Source of the DNA: an uncultured Prevotella sp.
GTDB lineage: Bacteria > Bacteroidota > Bacteroidia > Bacteroidales > Bacteroidaceae
NCBI GenBank assembly: GCA_947072805.1
Contig: CAMTJK010000117.1
Location: 1 to 10,310, forward strand
Direction: 5' to 3'
DNA: 10,310 nt
A model generated the notes under the pieces. The model was not told the origin of the DNA and did not search any database. It worked only from the letters and a program-made list of their open reading frames with translations. The translations under genes were made by a program, and so were the position numbers. Positions 1 through 7,607 of this stretch are shown here, piece after piece (within the stretch, counting starts at the first letter, position 1; each line of letters begins with the position of its first letter).

Positions 1-41
1 GCAAACCGATGAAATGGTATTAAATCGCAAAACGCGTAACT

Positions 42-56
42 TGCTGACTATCAGCA
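42..56. repeat. Short perfect dyad in gene-free left edge
   Basis: The sequence TGCTGA cta TCAGCA is a perfect 6-bp inverted repeat with a 3-nt loop. It lies in the 204-bp AT-rich stretch between the window edge and the tamL terminator, where I see no gene on either strand. A second dyad, TTAAC acac GTTAA, lies at 124-137, and a weak GAGC/GCTC hairpin at 69-82. There is no T-tract after any of them, so they do not look like terminators. They could be regulatory sites for a gene to the left of the window, or parts of a dispersed intergenic repeat. Confidence 0.4.
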
Positions 57-204
57 CTCCCTATTTGAGAGCAAAAACGCTCATTTTCGCGTCGTAGGTT
101 ACAAATCGAGGTTTGGGTGCCGATTAACACACGTTAAAGTAAAGATTTTTCTAAACTGTTAATGAAACTTTAATGATGTTTGTTCGCAGTGGCTATTCGT
201 CAAT

Positions 205-239
205 AAAAAACACTACAACCATAAGAAAATGGTTGTAGT
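205..239 (-). terminator. Intrinsic terminator of the tamB-tamL operon
   Basis: On the minus strand ACTACAACCA and TGGTTGTAGT form a perfect 10-bp stem around an 8-nt A/T-rich loop. The stem is followed by G and six Ts (complement of 205-210). It begins 31 bp after the tamL stop codon. Stem, loop and U-tract fit a Rho-independent terminator closing the minus-strand operon. The plus strand has only a weak T-rich run after the stem, so the minus direction is preferred. Confidence 0.88.
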
Positions 240-270
240 ATGTTGTTTTCTGTTGTCGTAACAAAAGTAA

Positions 271-2589
271 TCAGAAAGGATAGCCGATGGCGAAGTGCAG
301 TCCGAGACCGTCGCGGAACTTGGGAATGTTGTAATATCCGCTCTTGCCCGTGTCATAAGGCACATGCAGAGCCACTCCGAGGTCGAGGCGCAGCACAAGA
401 AACTCCATGTCGTAGCGCAGACCGGCGCCGGTGCCCGTGGCGAGCTGACGGAAGAAGTTGTATGTCTTGAAGTCGGAGCCCGGTCGGTTTTCGTCTTTCT
501 TCAGCAGCCAGATGTTGCCGGCGTCAAGAAAGACCGCTCCGTAAAGACTGCCGAAGAGGTTGCAGCGGTATTCGAGATTCATTTCGAGCTTTATGTCGCC
601 CGTTTGGTCGAGATAGGCGTAGGTGGTGTTGGGCGCTACATACTTGCCCGGACCTATGCTGCGCACTGTAAACGCCCTTATACTGTTGGCTCCGCCCACA
701 TAGAACTGCTCGTTGTAGGGCGCGCGCTCCGAATTGCCGTAAGCCCACAGCACGCCGGCAGCCACATGACCCACCAACTGCGACTTGTAGCCCAGCTGCC
801 ACGTCTTGCGCAACGAGGTGTTGAGCTTGAGGAACTGAGCGAACAGATTGCCGAAGAGGTCTTTCTCCTTCTCGTTCAGCTTCTTGCCGGCAGCGGCGTA
901 GAACAGAGAGAGAATGTTGCCAGCCTCGGTGACAGATGTCTCCCATACTATGGGATTGGCATAGGCTGACGGACTGGTGTATGTATAGGTGTACTTTATC
1001 TTGGGCACAAACTGGTTGCGCATGGATATGTAGATGGCGGGATTGGCGCTCATGATGGAGTCGAACGACGCCGTGGTGTTGCGCATGAAGTTGTAGTCGA
1101 GAAGCAGCGGACTTAACTCGTGACGCGAGTTGGCTGACGTCTGGAACTTATAGGTCACGGCCCCCGTTACGGTAAGCATCTTGAAGTAGTCGGCTCTGTT
1201 GAGCACGTTTGCCGACAGGGAGAAGAGTGTAGACGGCGGCTTGTAGAAGCGGTGGCGGCTGTACAGACCGAAGGGCGCTTCTATACGCGGATATTCTATG
1301 GAGGCGTCAATGCCGTATTCGTAGGAGTTGAGGGCAGAATTGCTTCCCGTCACGCGGCGTCCGGTCTGCCATTCGTACGAGCCCTTAAGGTTGATGCTCA
1401 GCTTCTCGCCGCCACGGAAGGCGTTGCGCTTGGTCATGCCGAGCACAAGTCCCGGACCGGTGCGGTCGTTGCTCTTCAGCGAGTAGTTGGCTTCTATCGA
1501 ACCGTCGTATGGCTTGTCGAACACGCAGTTGAGTGTCATGTCGAGCGTGTCGCATGTTACCGTGGTGTCGCGCGGCGTGAAGCTGAAGTCGGAAATGCTG
1601 AACAGTCCGAGGCTGTTCACCACGTTCGACGACTCCAGATAGTCGCTGTAACTGTACTGCTTGTTACGTTTCAGCTTGATGTCGCGGAGTATGGCACGCA
1701 TACGTATGGGACGTTTCTTGCCGGAATAATATACGGAGATGTTGCGGCGTACCACCGAGTCGGTGATCTGTTCCATGCTCGAGCGGCGCAGTATGACCTT
1801 TGTCTTGCCCAGATACCACTTGCGCTGTGCGGCGTCGGGCATGTCGGCGATGGGCTGCACATGCAGTTCCACATGTCCGGGGTTAGATACCGAGTCGGCA
1901 ATGAAGGTGGTATAGTCGGTGCGGTAATAGTAGTAGCCGCTGTCGCGGAACAGGCGGTTGAGGCGGTTGCGCTCCGCGTCGAGGCTCGCTACCGAGAAGG
2001 GTGCACCGCTCTTCAGCGGGCTTGTGCTCATGGTGGCACGTATCAGGCTGTCCATCTCGGGCGCATAGCCTATGTATTTCACCGTGTCGAGCGTGTAGAG
2101 ACGGTTGTTGCGCACGGTATATTGCACCTTGGCTTTCTTCGGATTCTTCTGTGGCAGTATGCTGTAGTCCACTTTGGCGTTGAAGTATCCGTTGGAGTGA
2201 AGCACGTTTTCAGCCACGCGGGTACGCATGTCGGGTGTGACGGTGCTTATCAGTACCGGCTCTTTTCCGAATGAGCGCAGCATCCATTTGCCGAACGCCG
2301 TCGATGAGTTCACGTAACGGTTGTATATGCGCAGTCGGGTCTGCAGCGGATTGCGGTAATAGGAGCTTCCGAAGATGGCACCGTTGGGGGCGCAGGCAAG
2401 TGCGGCTTCCACCTCTTCCTCCACGGAGGGCAGGTAGTAGGTGCTGTCCCGGTCGGTATATATGGTCGTCTTCATTCCGGTGTAGAGCACCTCGTCTTCG
2501 GGGAGGTTGCTCGTTGTGGAGCATCCGGCAACAAGCAGTGCGACGAGTGTTGCCACAGCCAACCGCAATATGTCACTTCTTTTCTTCAT
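271..2589 (-). CDS. tamL: TamL: lipoprotein-type TamA/BamA-family outer-membrane barrel
   Basis: A 772-aa Omp85-superfamily protein. In the Bacteroidetes this family is the lipidated counterpart of TamA and pairs with TamB to help assemble or insert outer-membrane components. The N-terminus has a basic KKR start, a hydrophobic stretch (about 8-21) and a lipobox V-A-G-C with Cys23, so it should be processed by signal peptidase II and lipidated. Residues about 30-355 are the POTRA region. Residues about 360-772 form the 16-strand-type barrel and end in an aromatic residue (Y-P-F) as expected for a beta-signal. The loop-6 motif appears at 629-640 as F-Y-V-G-G-A-N-S-I-R-A-F, with Ala where TamA/BamA usually have Gly in (V/I)RG(F/Y). 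The start overlaps the 3' end of tamB by 17 bp, suggesting translational coupling. A terminator follows directly. The family call is firm; the client proteins cannot be read from the sequence. Confidence 0.93.
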   Translation of the reverse strand: MKKRSDILRLAVATLVALLVAGCSTTSNLPEDEVLYTGMKTTIYTDRDSTYYLPSVEEEVEAALACAPNGAIFGSSYYRNPLQTRLRIYNRYVNSSTAFGKWMLRSFGKEPVLISTVTPDMRTRVAENVLHSNGYFNAKVDYSILPQKNPKKAKVQYTVRNNRLYTLDTVKYIGYAPEMDSLIRATMSTSPLKSGAPFSVASLDAERNRLNRLFRDSGYYYYRTDYTTFIADSVSNPGHVELHVQPIADMPDAAQRKWYLGKTKVILRRSSMEQITDSVVRRNISVYYSGKKRPIRMRAILRDIKLKRNKQYSYSDYLESSNVVNSLGLFSISDFSFTPRDTTVTCDTLDMTLNCVFDKPYDGSIEANYSLKSNDRTGPGLVLGMTKRNAFRGGEKLSINLKGSYEWQTGRRVTGSNSALNSYEYGIDASIEYPRIEAPFGLYSRHRFYKPPSTLFSLSANVLNRADYFKMLTVTGAVTYKFQTSANSRHELSPLLLDYNFMRNTTASFDSIMSANPAIYISMRNQFVPKIKYTYTYTSPSAYANPIVWETSVTEAGNILSLFYAAAGKKLNEKEKDLFGNLFAQFLKLNTSLRKTWQLGYKSQLVGHVAAGVLWAYGNSERAPYNEQFYVGGANSIRAFTVRSIGPGKYVAPNTTYAYLDQTGDIKLEMNLEYRCNLFGSLYGAVFLDAGNIWLLKKDENRPGSDFKTYNFFRQLATGTGAGLRYDMEFLVLRLDLGVALHVPYDTGKSGYYNIPKFRDGLGLHFAIGYPF

Positions 2590-5500
2590 CTGTAGTTGTG
2601 GAATCTTGTTTTATGGGTTGTACCGCCGTCGTGTCCGCTTGCTGTTGCGGCGGGTTCTGTCTGCTGCCGTTGCCGGCAGGAGCGGAGAGCGGGTTGTTCA
2701 TCATGCGGCGCATGGCACTGTTCGTGTCGGAAGTGCGGAAGTTGAACAGCTGCCAGAAGCGGTCGGCTTTCTTCCTCCACATGAAACCGGCTCCATATTC
2801 GGATATTCTGCCTTCAAGCAGGTCGTTGGCCTCTTTGTTGTAGAAGAGTCTCACGTAGCGCATGGATGTCTGGTCTATGCGGTATTCGAGTGATACGTTG
2901 TCGATGAAGGTCTGGTCTTGTTCGGTTGTGGTAGTCTCGCTGCTGTTGTCGGAGAGCTTTCCGCCGATGACGAAGTTCACCCTGTTGTTCCAGAATCGTT
3001 TGGCGAACTTGAACGAATAGTCGTTGTAGGTGTTGCCGGCGGCGTCGGCATTCTGGTCTATGCCCACGCTCAAATCGACGGTGCGCATGGCATTTCCCGT
3101 GATGTTGTTTATCTGGTTCTGCATGAACGAGCTGAGTGCGCTGTTCATAGAGAAGTTTCCGGAGTTGCCGTCAGCCATATACATGCCCGTGGTGAGCATC
3201 ATCACGGCAGCCTTGCCTCGGTCTTCGGCACTCATGGTGGTGAGTTCGTTGGTCATTGCCATGTCTTCGGGCGCATCGATGGTGAATTCCAGTCCCATGT
3301 CGTTGAGCGTCTTTGTCACCTTCACGCCGCAGTTGAAGGTTACGCTCCTGCTTGTGCCGCCCTCCTGCGTGACGAGAGTCTTCACCTCTTCGGTGGCGGT
3401 GAGGTTCAGTTTCGGGTTCATCATGTCGCCTGTAAACTCGATGTAGCTGCCTTCGCCGATGTTGAAGGTCTTCAGAGGAATGATGGGCAGTGAGTATTTC
3501 ATCGTACCATCATTTATGGTGTATCGCCCGAAGAGCTGCATGTCGTTGGCAGGACTGTAGGTCATGCGCAGTTCGCCGCCGCCTTCAATGTCTACATAGT
3601 TGGAACGGTCGCCGTTGAGTGCGCAGAAGATGTGTGCGCCCTGCTCGATGTTCATCATCAGCAGCATGTCGAGACCACCGATAGGCGGACGGCTCACCTC
3701 TACATGCGTGGTGTCGCGGAAGTCGGTGAACGTGACGAGCTCCTTCATGTGGTCGTCGGTATTGAGCGGCGAGTCTTTAAGAATATATGTCATGTCGGTC
3801 TTGCCCAGTACGTCGAGCTGTCCGCGCATCTTCAGGTTGTCGAGGTCGCCGGCAAGCGAGCCGAAGAAGTTTACGAAGGCCTTGCCGTAGGCAATGGAGT
3901 ATTTTGTCTGCTTGGCGTCTATAAGCTGATAGTTGCGTGCACGCATCTTCACGTCCATCTTTATGCGGTCGAGATTGGAGAAGTCGATGAAGCCGGCAAT
4001 GTTCAGCGGATTGTCGTTGTGCGCATACATGGTGAAGTTTTCCAGAAGCAGGTTGCTTCCCACCACGCGCACGGGGTCGTTGTCGAAGCGCAGTGTCACT
4101 CCGTACGGCACGCTGACAATGTATGACGAGTCGAGATACACCTCGCCGTTTACTACCGGGCTGCTCAGCTGACCTTTCACATCGACCACGCCTTCGGCAT
4201 ATCCGAGAAGACCGATGAGACGGTCGGGGAAGAAACCATTGACTGTAGACAGCGGGAAACGGATAAGGTTGAGCTTGGCATCGAGATAGCCCTCGCCTTC
4301 GTTGCGGTAGTTACCCGTGAGTACACCCACGCGGCGTCCGTCCCTGTGCAGCGTCGCCTCCACGAAGTGCGTGCTGTCCTCCTTTTGCAGATAGGCGAAT
4401 TCGGTTCCGATGTCGCCCATCGGGCATTTCTCGTAAGTCATTTTCGACACCCACATATCCGAAACCATCGACAGCTGGTGCTCTTTGTCCTGCATCATGT
4501 GGAAGTCGCCGTTGAGCAGTCCGGTGATTCGCGGAGCGTAAGGCATGACGGAGGTAATCTTCTCGAGGTCAAACTTGTTGAGGCTGACGGTAAGATCCTG
4601 TAGCATGTCGTAGTTGCTGTCGTCAGAGTACACCTTAACACCGGTGCCGTCGTCGGCAACAAGGTCGATGCCGGCGCTTATCCGTCGGTTACGTCCCAGG
4701 AAGATGTAGTTGTCTTTGTTCAGATTGAAAGCTTTGTAGCCGAGTACCGGACGGTCGGGCAGGAAGCGTACGATGATGCCGCTGTCGCATCTCTCGGCAC
4801 GCGTACCGAGAAGCACGCCGAGCTGGTCGGAAGCATCGTAGTATTTGACATTGAGTTCGGCGCCGCGCTCAAGTACGCAGCCGTCAATGACGGTCTTGAA
4901 GACAAATTGCGGATTTCTCTTGTTGTTCTGTACCAGTCCGTTGAACCTGATGTTGGTATCGTCCTGGTAGATGTTCATCCTTACCGTATCTATGCGTGTG
5001 CTGTCGGCAACGGTAGAGTAGAGGTGCATGTCGCCGTTCAGTCCTGTTTGCGGTGACATCTTCATGTTGAGGAAAAGCTCCTGGAAGGCGAAGCCGCGGA
5101 ATCGCAGGAAGTTTGCCATCGGATTGTCGGTGCCGCTGGTGAAACGGATGTCTATGATGGGAAACATATCGCGCAGCTTGGGCTGGTCGATAACCTTGTT
5201 GCGGACTTGCTGCATACATTCGTCCTTCAGGCTCATAAACTGGTCGATAAGCTTCTGGTAACCGCCCGAAGCCTTCATGTCAAGGTCGAGGCTGCCGCTT
5301 TTTATGCTTGCCCAAGTGGTGTCGCGGTTTGTAAAGAGGTCTATTTCAAGGTCGGTGGGGCGGAAAGTCTTCTTTGCCGTTATAACGGTGAAATCGTTGC
5401 AGAAGCCTTTCAGTGCGTGGTATTGGTCGAGATCTGACGAAATGTCGATGTGTGCGCAGGCTCCTACGGTCATCTGCTTGTCCACAAGGCGCAGTCTGAA

Positions 5501-7300
5501 CAGGTCTGCCCTTCGCAGGTCGGTGCCCAACGTGGCTTCTATGCGCTTTGTGTCGAGCAGAGCATCGGCTGTTATCGTTCCGTCGAAAAGTTCGTTGTGT
5601 CCCTTAATCTCTGCATGTCCGTTACCGTCTTTCACGAGCAGCGCGGCACCGATGCCGTCGATGGTAAGGCTTCCGAACTCGAATTTGTCGAGCGAAGCCT
5701 CCGCTTCAAGCTTTGTTTGCTGTGACAGGAAGTCGGTGCCACGTCCTTTCAGACGTGCGTTTGCTGTGACATTATATAGAGAGTCGTGCGGCATGAAGTG
5801 ATGCAGGTTAAGCTCCTGTATGCCCATCTGCGCCTCGTATGCCATGGCCGGAGCGTTAAGCGAGCCTTTCATTGTCACCTTGCCGTGTCCCTCGCGTGCC
5901 GTAAGGTCGGCAGAATAATGCTCTCTGTCAGCCTGCAGCCTGCCGTCGAGCGTTATGCCCGATGGAATTCTGAAGCCTTTCATGGCGTCGGGACCGGCAA
6001 GTGCGGTGAGAAAACCGATGTTGAATGTCTTTGCGTTCAGCCTCACGTCGGCTTTCATGCGTTTGATATCAGTAGGATTGTCTGCATATCCCTCTGCCGA
6101 GCAGTTGAATGCCGTAGGCAGATTTATTATCAATCCCGTTATATCGAGATGCTGCATGTTGCCGTTCAGCGAGGCGCGTACAGTGATGGGATGGTTTGGG
6201 TAGTTAAGGATGAACTGTTTGGGCATGTCGCCGCAGAAGCGCATCACGTCCTGTTTGCCCAAGGAGGCAAGCAGCCGCACGTCCACCTTGCCCGGATTAA
6301 TGCTGTCGAGAGCATTTAAATCCATGTTCACATGTGCTTCAAGGTCCGAATCAGGAGTGCGCAGGGTAAGTGCGGGCAGTTGTATGCGCGCTGCATCCAT
6401 GGCGATATTGCCTTCCATCTGCGTCACCTCAATGCCGCTTTTCTCTTTCATAGAGAAGTTGCGTATGCGCAGTCGGGCATCTGGAGAGCAGTAATATACG
6501 GAATCGATGCCTATGTCGATGCCGGTGAGAGCAAGGTGATTGAAGTCGAGCCCGGAAACTTTTGGCTCGAAATTGTTGTCGTAGGCGAGACTGCCGTCGT
6601 TCCAATCGAACGAGGCGAGGCGGTAAAGGCCGCGCCCGAGGTCTATTTCGCCGTCTTTTATCTTGGCATTGCTTATGCCGGCAGTAATCTGAAGAGTGTC
6701 GCCGGGCATGTGTACGCTTACATCGGTGCGTGCTATCTCTACCTTATTTATATATATCTTCCACAACGTTTCGCTTGTAGTGGTATCGGGCGGAACGGTG
6801 TCGCTAAGTTCCACGTTGAAGTGTGCTCCTTTCAGTAGGGCTTCATCCAGCTCTACAGTTTGCTTTTCGAGGTCTATGCTGCGGCTTTTCATCGACAGCC
6901 GTTCGAGCGAACCCTTTATGCGTGCTGAAGCTATGAAGTTGGCGGTATTTATCTTGCTGTCGTCCAGTTGCAGTTCTTCCACCACGACCTTCCCGTTGAA
7001 AAGCGGGCACAACTGCACGTCCACAATAAGCCGTCTGATGTCGGCTATGGTGTCGTGAATATGTGGAAGGGAATCGTTCTGTTGCGTTATGCGAACCTCT
7101 TCTATGCATAGGTCGAGAGGGAATGCAAGGCTTATATGTCCGACGCTGACGTCAAGGCCTGTCTGTTCGGATGCGATGGATGTTGCTCGCTGCACCATCC
7201 AGTTCTGAACAGGTGGAATATATATCAGAATTGTAAGTATTGCAAACAGCAGAATGGGTGAAAGCAATACTATACCTATCCACCTAAACACTTTCTTCAT
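2573..7300 (-). CDS. tamB: TamB: inner-membrane-anchored translocation and assembly module protein
   Basis: A 1575-aa AsmA-like/TamB protein. One N-terminal hydrophobic segment (about 7-28, after M-K-K) serves as signal anchor in the inner membrane. The rest is a long periplasmic series of alternating beta-strand repeats, as in the hydrophobic-groove beta-taco fold of this family. The TamB C-terminal domain (DUF490) takes up roughly residues 1050-1520 and includes the stretch around M-Y-M-A-D-G-N and the closing strands before F-W-Q-L-F-N-F. This is the part that docks on the POTRA domains of the barrel partner, which is encoded immediately downstream. Family members work in outer-membrane protein assembly and/or phospholipid transport across the periplasm. 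An unusual hydrophilic tail of about 54 residues (1522-1575; rich in Q, P, N, T, ending in D-E-E-K-K) follows the domain. The stop is TGA at 2575-2573, inside the start region of tamL. The leader is AT-rich with no Shine-Dalgarno, as usual in this phylum. Confidence 0.94.
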   Translation of the reverse strand: MKKVFRWIGIVLLSPILLFAILTILIYIPPVQNWMVQRATSIASEQTGLDVSVGHISLAFPLDLCIEEVRITQQNDSLPHIHDTIADIRRLIVDVQLCPLFNGKVVVEELQLDDSKINTANFIASARIKGSLERLSMKSRSIDLEKQTVELDEALLKGAHFNVELSDTVPPDTTTSETLWKIYINKVEIARTDVSVHMPGDTLQITAGISNAKIKDGEIDLGRGLYRLASFDWNDGSLAYDNNFEPKVSGLDFNHLALTGIDIGIDSVYYCSPDARLRIRNFSMKEKSGIEVTQMEGNIAMDAARIQLPALTLRTPDSDLEAHVNMDLNALDSINPGKVDVRLLASLGKQDVMRFCGDMPKQFILNYPNHPITVRASLNGNMQHLDITGLIINLPTAFNCSAEGYADNPTDIKRMKADVRLNAKTFNIGFLTALAGPDAMKGFRIPSGITLDGRLQADREHYSADLTAREGHGKVTMKGSLNAPAMAYEAQMGIQELNLHHFMPHDSLYNVTANARLKGRGTDFLSQQTKLEAEASLDKFEFGSLTIDGIGAALLVKDGNGHAEIKGHNELFDGTITADALLDTKRIEATLGTDLRRADLFRLRLVDKQMTVGACAHIDISSDLDQYHALKGFCNDFTVITAKKTFRPTDLEIDLFTNRDTTWASIKSGSLDLDMKASGGYQKLIDQFMSLKDECMQQVRNKVIDQPKLRDMFPIIDIRFTSGTDNPMANFLRFRGFAFQELFLNMKMSPQTGLNGDMHLYSTVADSTRIDTVRMNIYQDDTNIRFNGLVQNNKRNPQFVFKTVIDGCVLERGAELNVKYYDASDQLGVLLGTRAERCDSGIIVRFLPDRPVLGYKAFNLNKDNYIFLGRNRRISAGIDLVADDGTGVKVYSDDSNYDMLQDLTVSLNKFDLEKITSVMPYAPRITGLLNGDFHMMQDKEHQLSMVSDMWVSKMTYEKCPMGDIGTEFAYLQKEDSTHFVEATLHRDGRRVGVLTGNYRNEGEGYLDAKLNLIRFPLSTVNGFFPDRLIGLLGYAEGVVDVKGQLSSPVVNGEVYLDSSYIVSVPYGVTLRFDNDPVRVVGSNLLLENFTMYAHNDNPLNIAGFIDFSNLDRIKMDVKMRARNYQLIDAKQTKYSIAYGKAFVNFFGSLAGDLDNLKMRGQLDVLGKTDMTYILKDSPLNTDDHMKELVTFTDFRDTTHVEVSRPPIGGLDMLLMMNIEQGAHIFCALNGDRSNYVDIEGGGELRMTYSPANDMQLFGRYTINDGTMKYSLPIIPLKTFNIGEGSYIEFTGDMMNPKLNLTATEEVKTLVTQEGGTSRSVTFNCGVKVTKTLNDMGLEFTIDAPEDMAMTNELTTMSAEDRGKAAVMMLTTGMYMADGNSGNFSMNSALSSFMQNQINNITGNAMRTVDLSVGIDQNADAAGNTYNDYSFKFAKRFWNNRVNFVIGGKLSDNSSETTTTEQDQTFIDNVSLEYRIDQTSMRYVRLFYNKEANDLLEGRISEYGAGFMWRKKADRFWQLFNFRTSDTNSAMRRMMNNPLSAPAGNGSRQNPPQQQADTTAVQPIKQDSTTTDEEKK

Positions 7301-7356
7301 AACGTGACTCTGTGCTAAAAGAGTTAATATCGTGTGTACACTGACTGCATAATCAT

Positions 7357-7495
7357 GTGTAAGGCGAGTGCAGAATCACCAAGCTTGCTTGAGTGTTATG
7401 CCGAGCCGCCACCTATCTTATGCAAGGATAGTGTAAGGCGAGTGCAATGAAGTTTATTTTAATTGCCGAGCCGCCACCTATCTTATGCAAAGATA
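7357..7495. repeat. Two tandem copies of a composite intergenic repeat
   Basis: Unit 1 is 7357-7430 and unit 2 is 7431-7495. Each begins with the same 16-bp block (7357-7372 and 7431-7446: GTGTAAGGCGAGTGCA) and ends with the same 27-bp block (7399-7425 and 7464-7490: starts TGCCGAGCCG, ends CTTATGCAA). Only the spacer between the blocks differs, in length (26 against 17 bp) and in sequence. The end block closes with a dyad, TATCTT atgca AAGATA, which is perfect in unit 2 and has one wobble in unit 1. Conserved blocks around a variable spacer suggest a recurring genomic element rather than simple slippage. The minus-strand form of the first block contains TGCACTCGC, which also follows the -7 box of the tRNA promoter at 10077-10085. 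Confidence 0.85.
7488..7495 (-). promoter_or_regulatory. Possible -7 promoter box for tamB-tamL
   Basis: Read on the minus strand, the sequence is TATCTTTG, an exact match to the Bacteroidetes -7 consensus TAnnTTTG. It lies about 190 bp upstream of the tamB start and inside the second composite repeat. The sister position in the first repeat reads TATCCTTG (7430-7423), one base off the consensus. No TTTG or TTG stands at the expected 19-21 bp upstream, so the -33 element is missing or degenerate. It is the best promoter candidate in the gap, but the box coincides with half of the repeat's own dyad and may be fortuitous. Confidence 0.35.
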
Positions 7496-7552
7496 AATCA
7501 TTTTTCCCGAGAAAAAGGGCTGGTAAAGCGAAAAAAACAATGATTCCGTTTA

Positions 7553-7607
7553 ATTAGCTGAATTTGGGTTAAAGCCAAATAAGTCATTAGCTGAATTTGG
7601 GTTAAAG
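7553..7607. repeat. 33-bp-period direct repeat spanning a stop codon
   Basis: Two identical 22-bp copies lie at 7553-7574 and 7586-7607 (they begin ATTAGCTG and end GGTTAAAG), 11 bp apart. The right copy contains the last codon (CTT) and the stop (TAA) of the pseudouridine synthase gene, read on the minus strand. The left copy is therefore a duplicate of that 3' end placed just downstream. CCAAAT at 7575-7580 and ATTTGG at 7595-7600 can also pair across the unit. No T-tract follows, so a terminator role is not supported. Confidence 0.85.

Larger units (their letters stand above)
7301..7601. other. Gene-free region between tamB and the pseudouridine synthase gene
   Basis: I see no credible coding sequence here. 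The region holds two repeat families, listed separately: a two-copy composite repeat at 7357-7495 and a 33-bp-period repeat at 7553-7607. It also holds two 8-bp palindromes, GTGTACAC at 7334-7341 and CAAGCTTG at 7380-7387. A weak hairpin (TTTTTC tcgg GAAAAA on the minus strand) lies at 7501-7516 and is not followed by a T-run, so it is a poor terminator. The region must carry the tamB leader. The only TAnnTTTG box facing tamB is inside the second copy of the composite repeat. Confidence 0.7.

Noticed and set aside
1252..2274. 340-codon open frame on the plus strand inside tamL
   Set aside because: It is antisense to a clear outer-membrane barrel gene, its product shows no family features, and it arises from the high G+C codon pattern of the real gene. 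Other long plus-strand frames inside tamB and tamL (for example 295-969 and 5786-6319) were rejected for the same reason.
2573..7300. Frameshift or gene split in tamB
   Set aside because: The reading frame is continuous from the signal anchor to the C-terminal domain with normal length for the family, so the gene appears intact.
7501..7516. Hairpin TTTTTC tcgg GAAAAA as terminator of the pseudouridine synthase gene
   Set aside because: The stem is almost only A-T pairs and no T-run follows it on the minus strand, so it would be a very weak terminator.
7357..7607. Possible CRISPR array
   Set aside because: There are only two copies of each repeat, the spacers within and between units are of unequal size, and the two repeat families differ. 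There is no regular repeat-spacer pattern and no cas gene.
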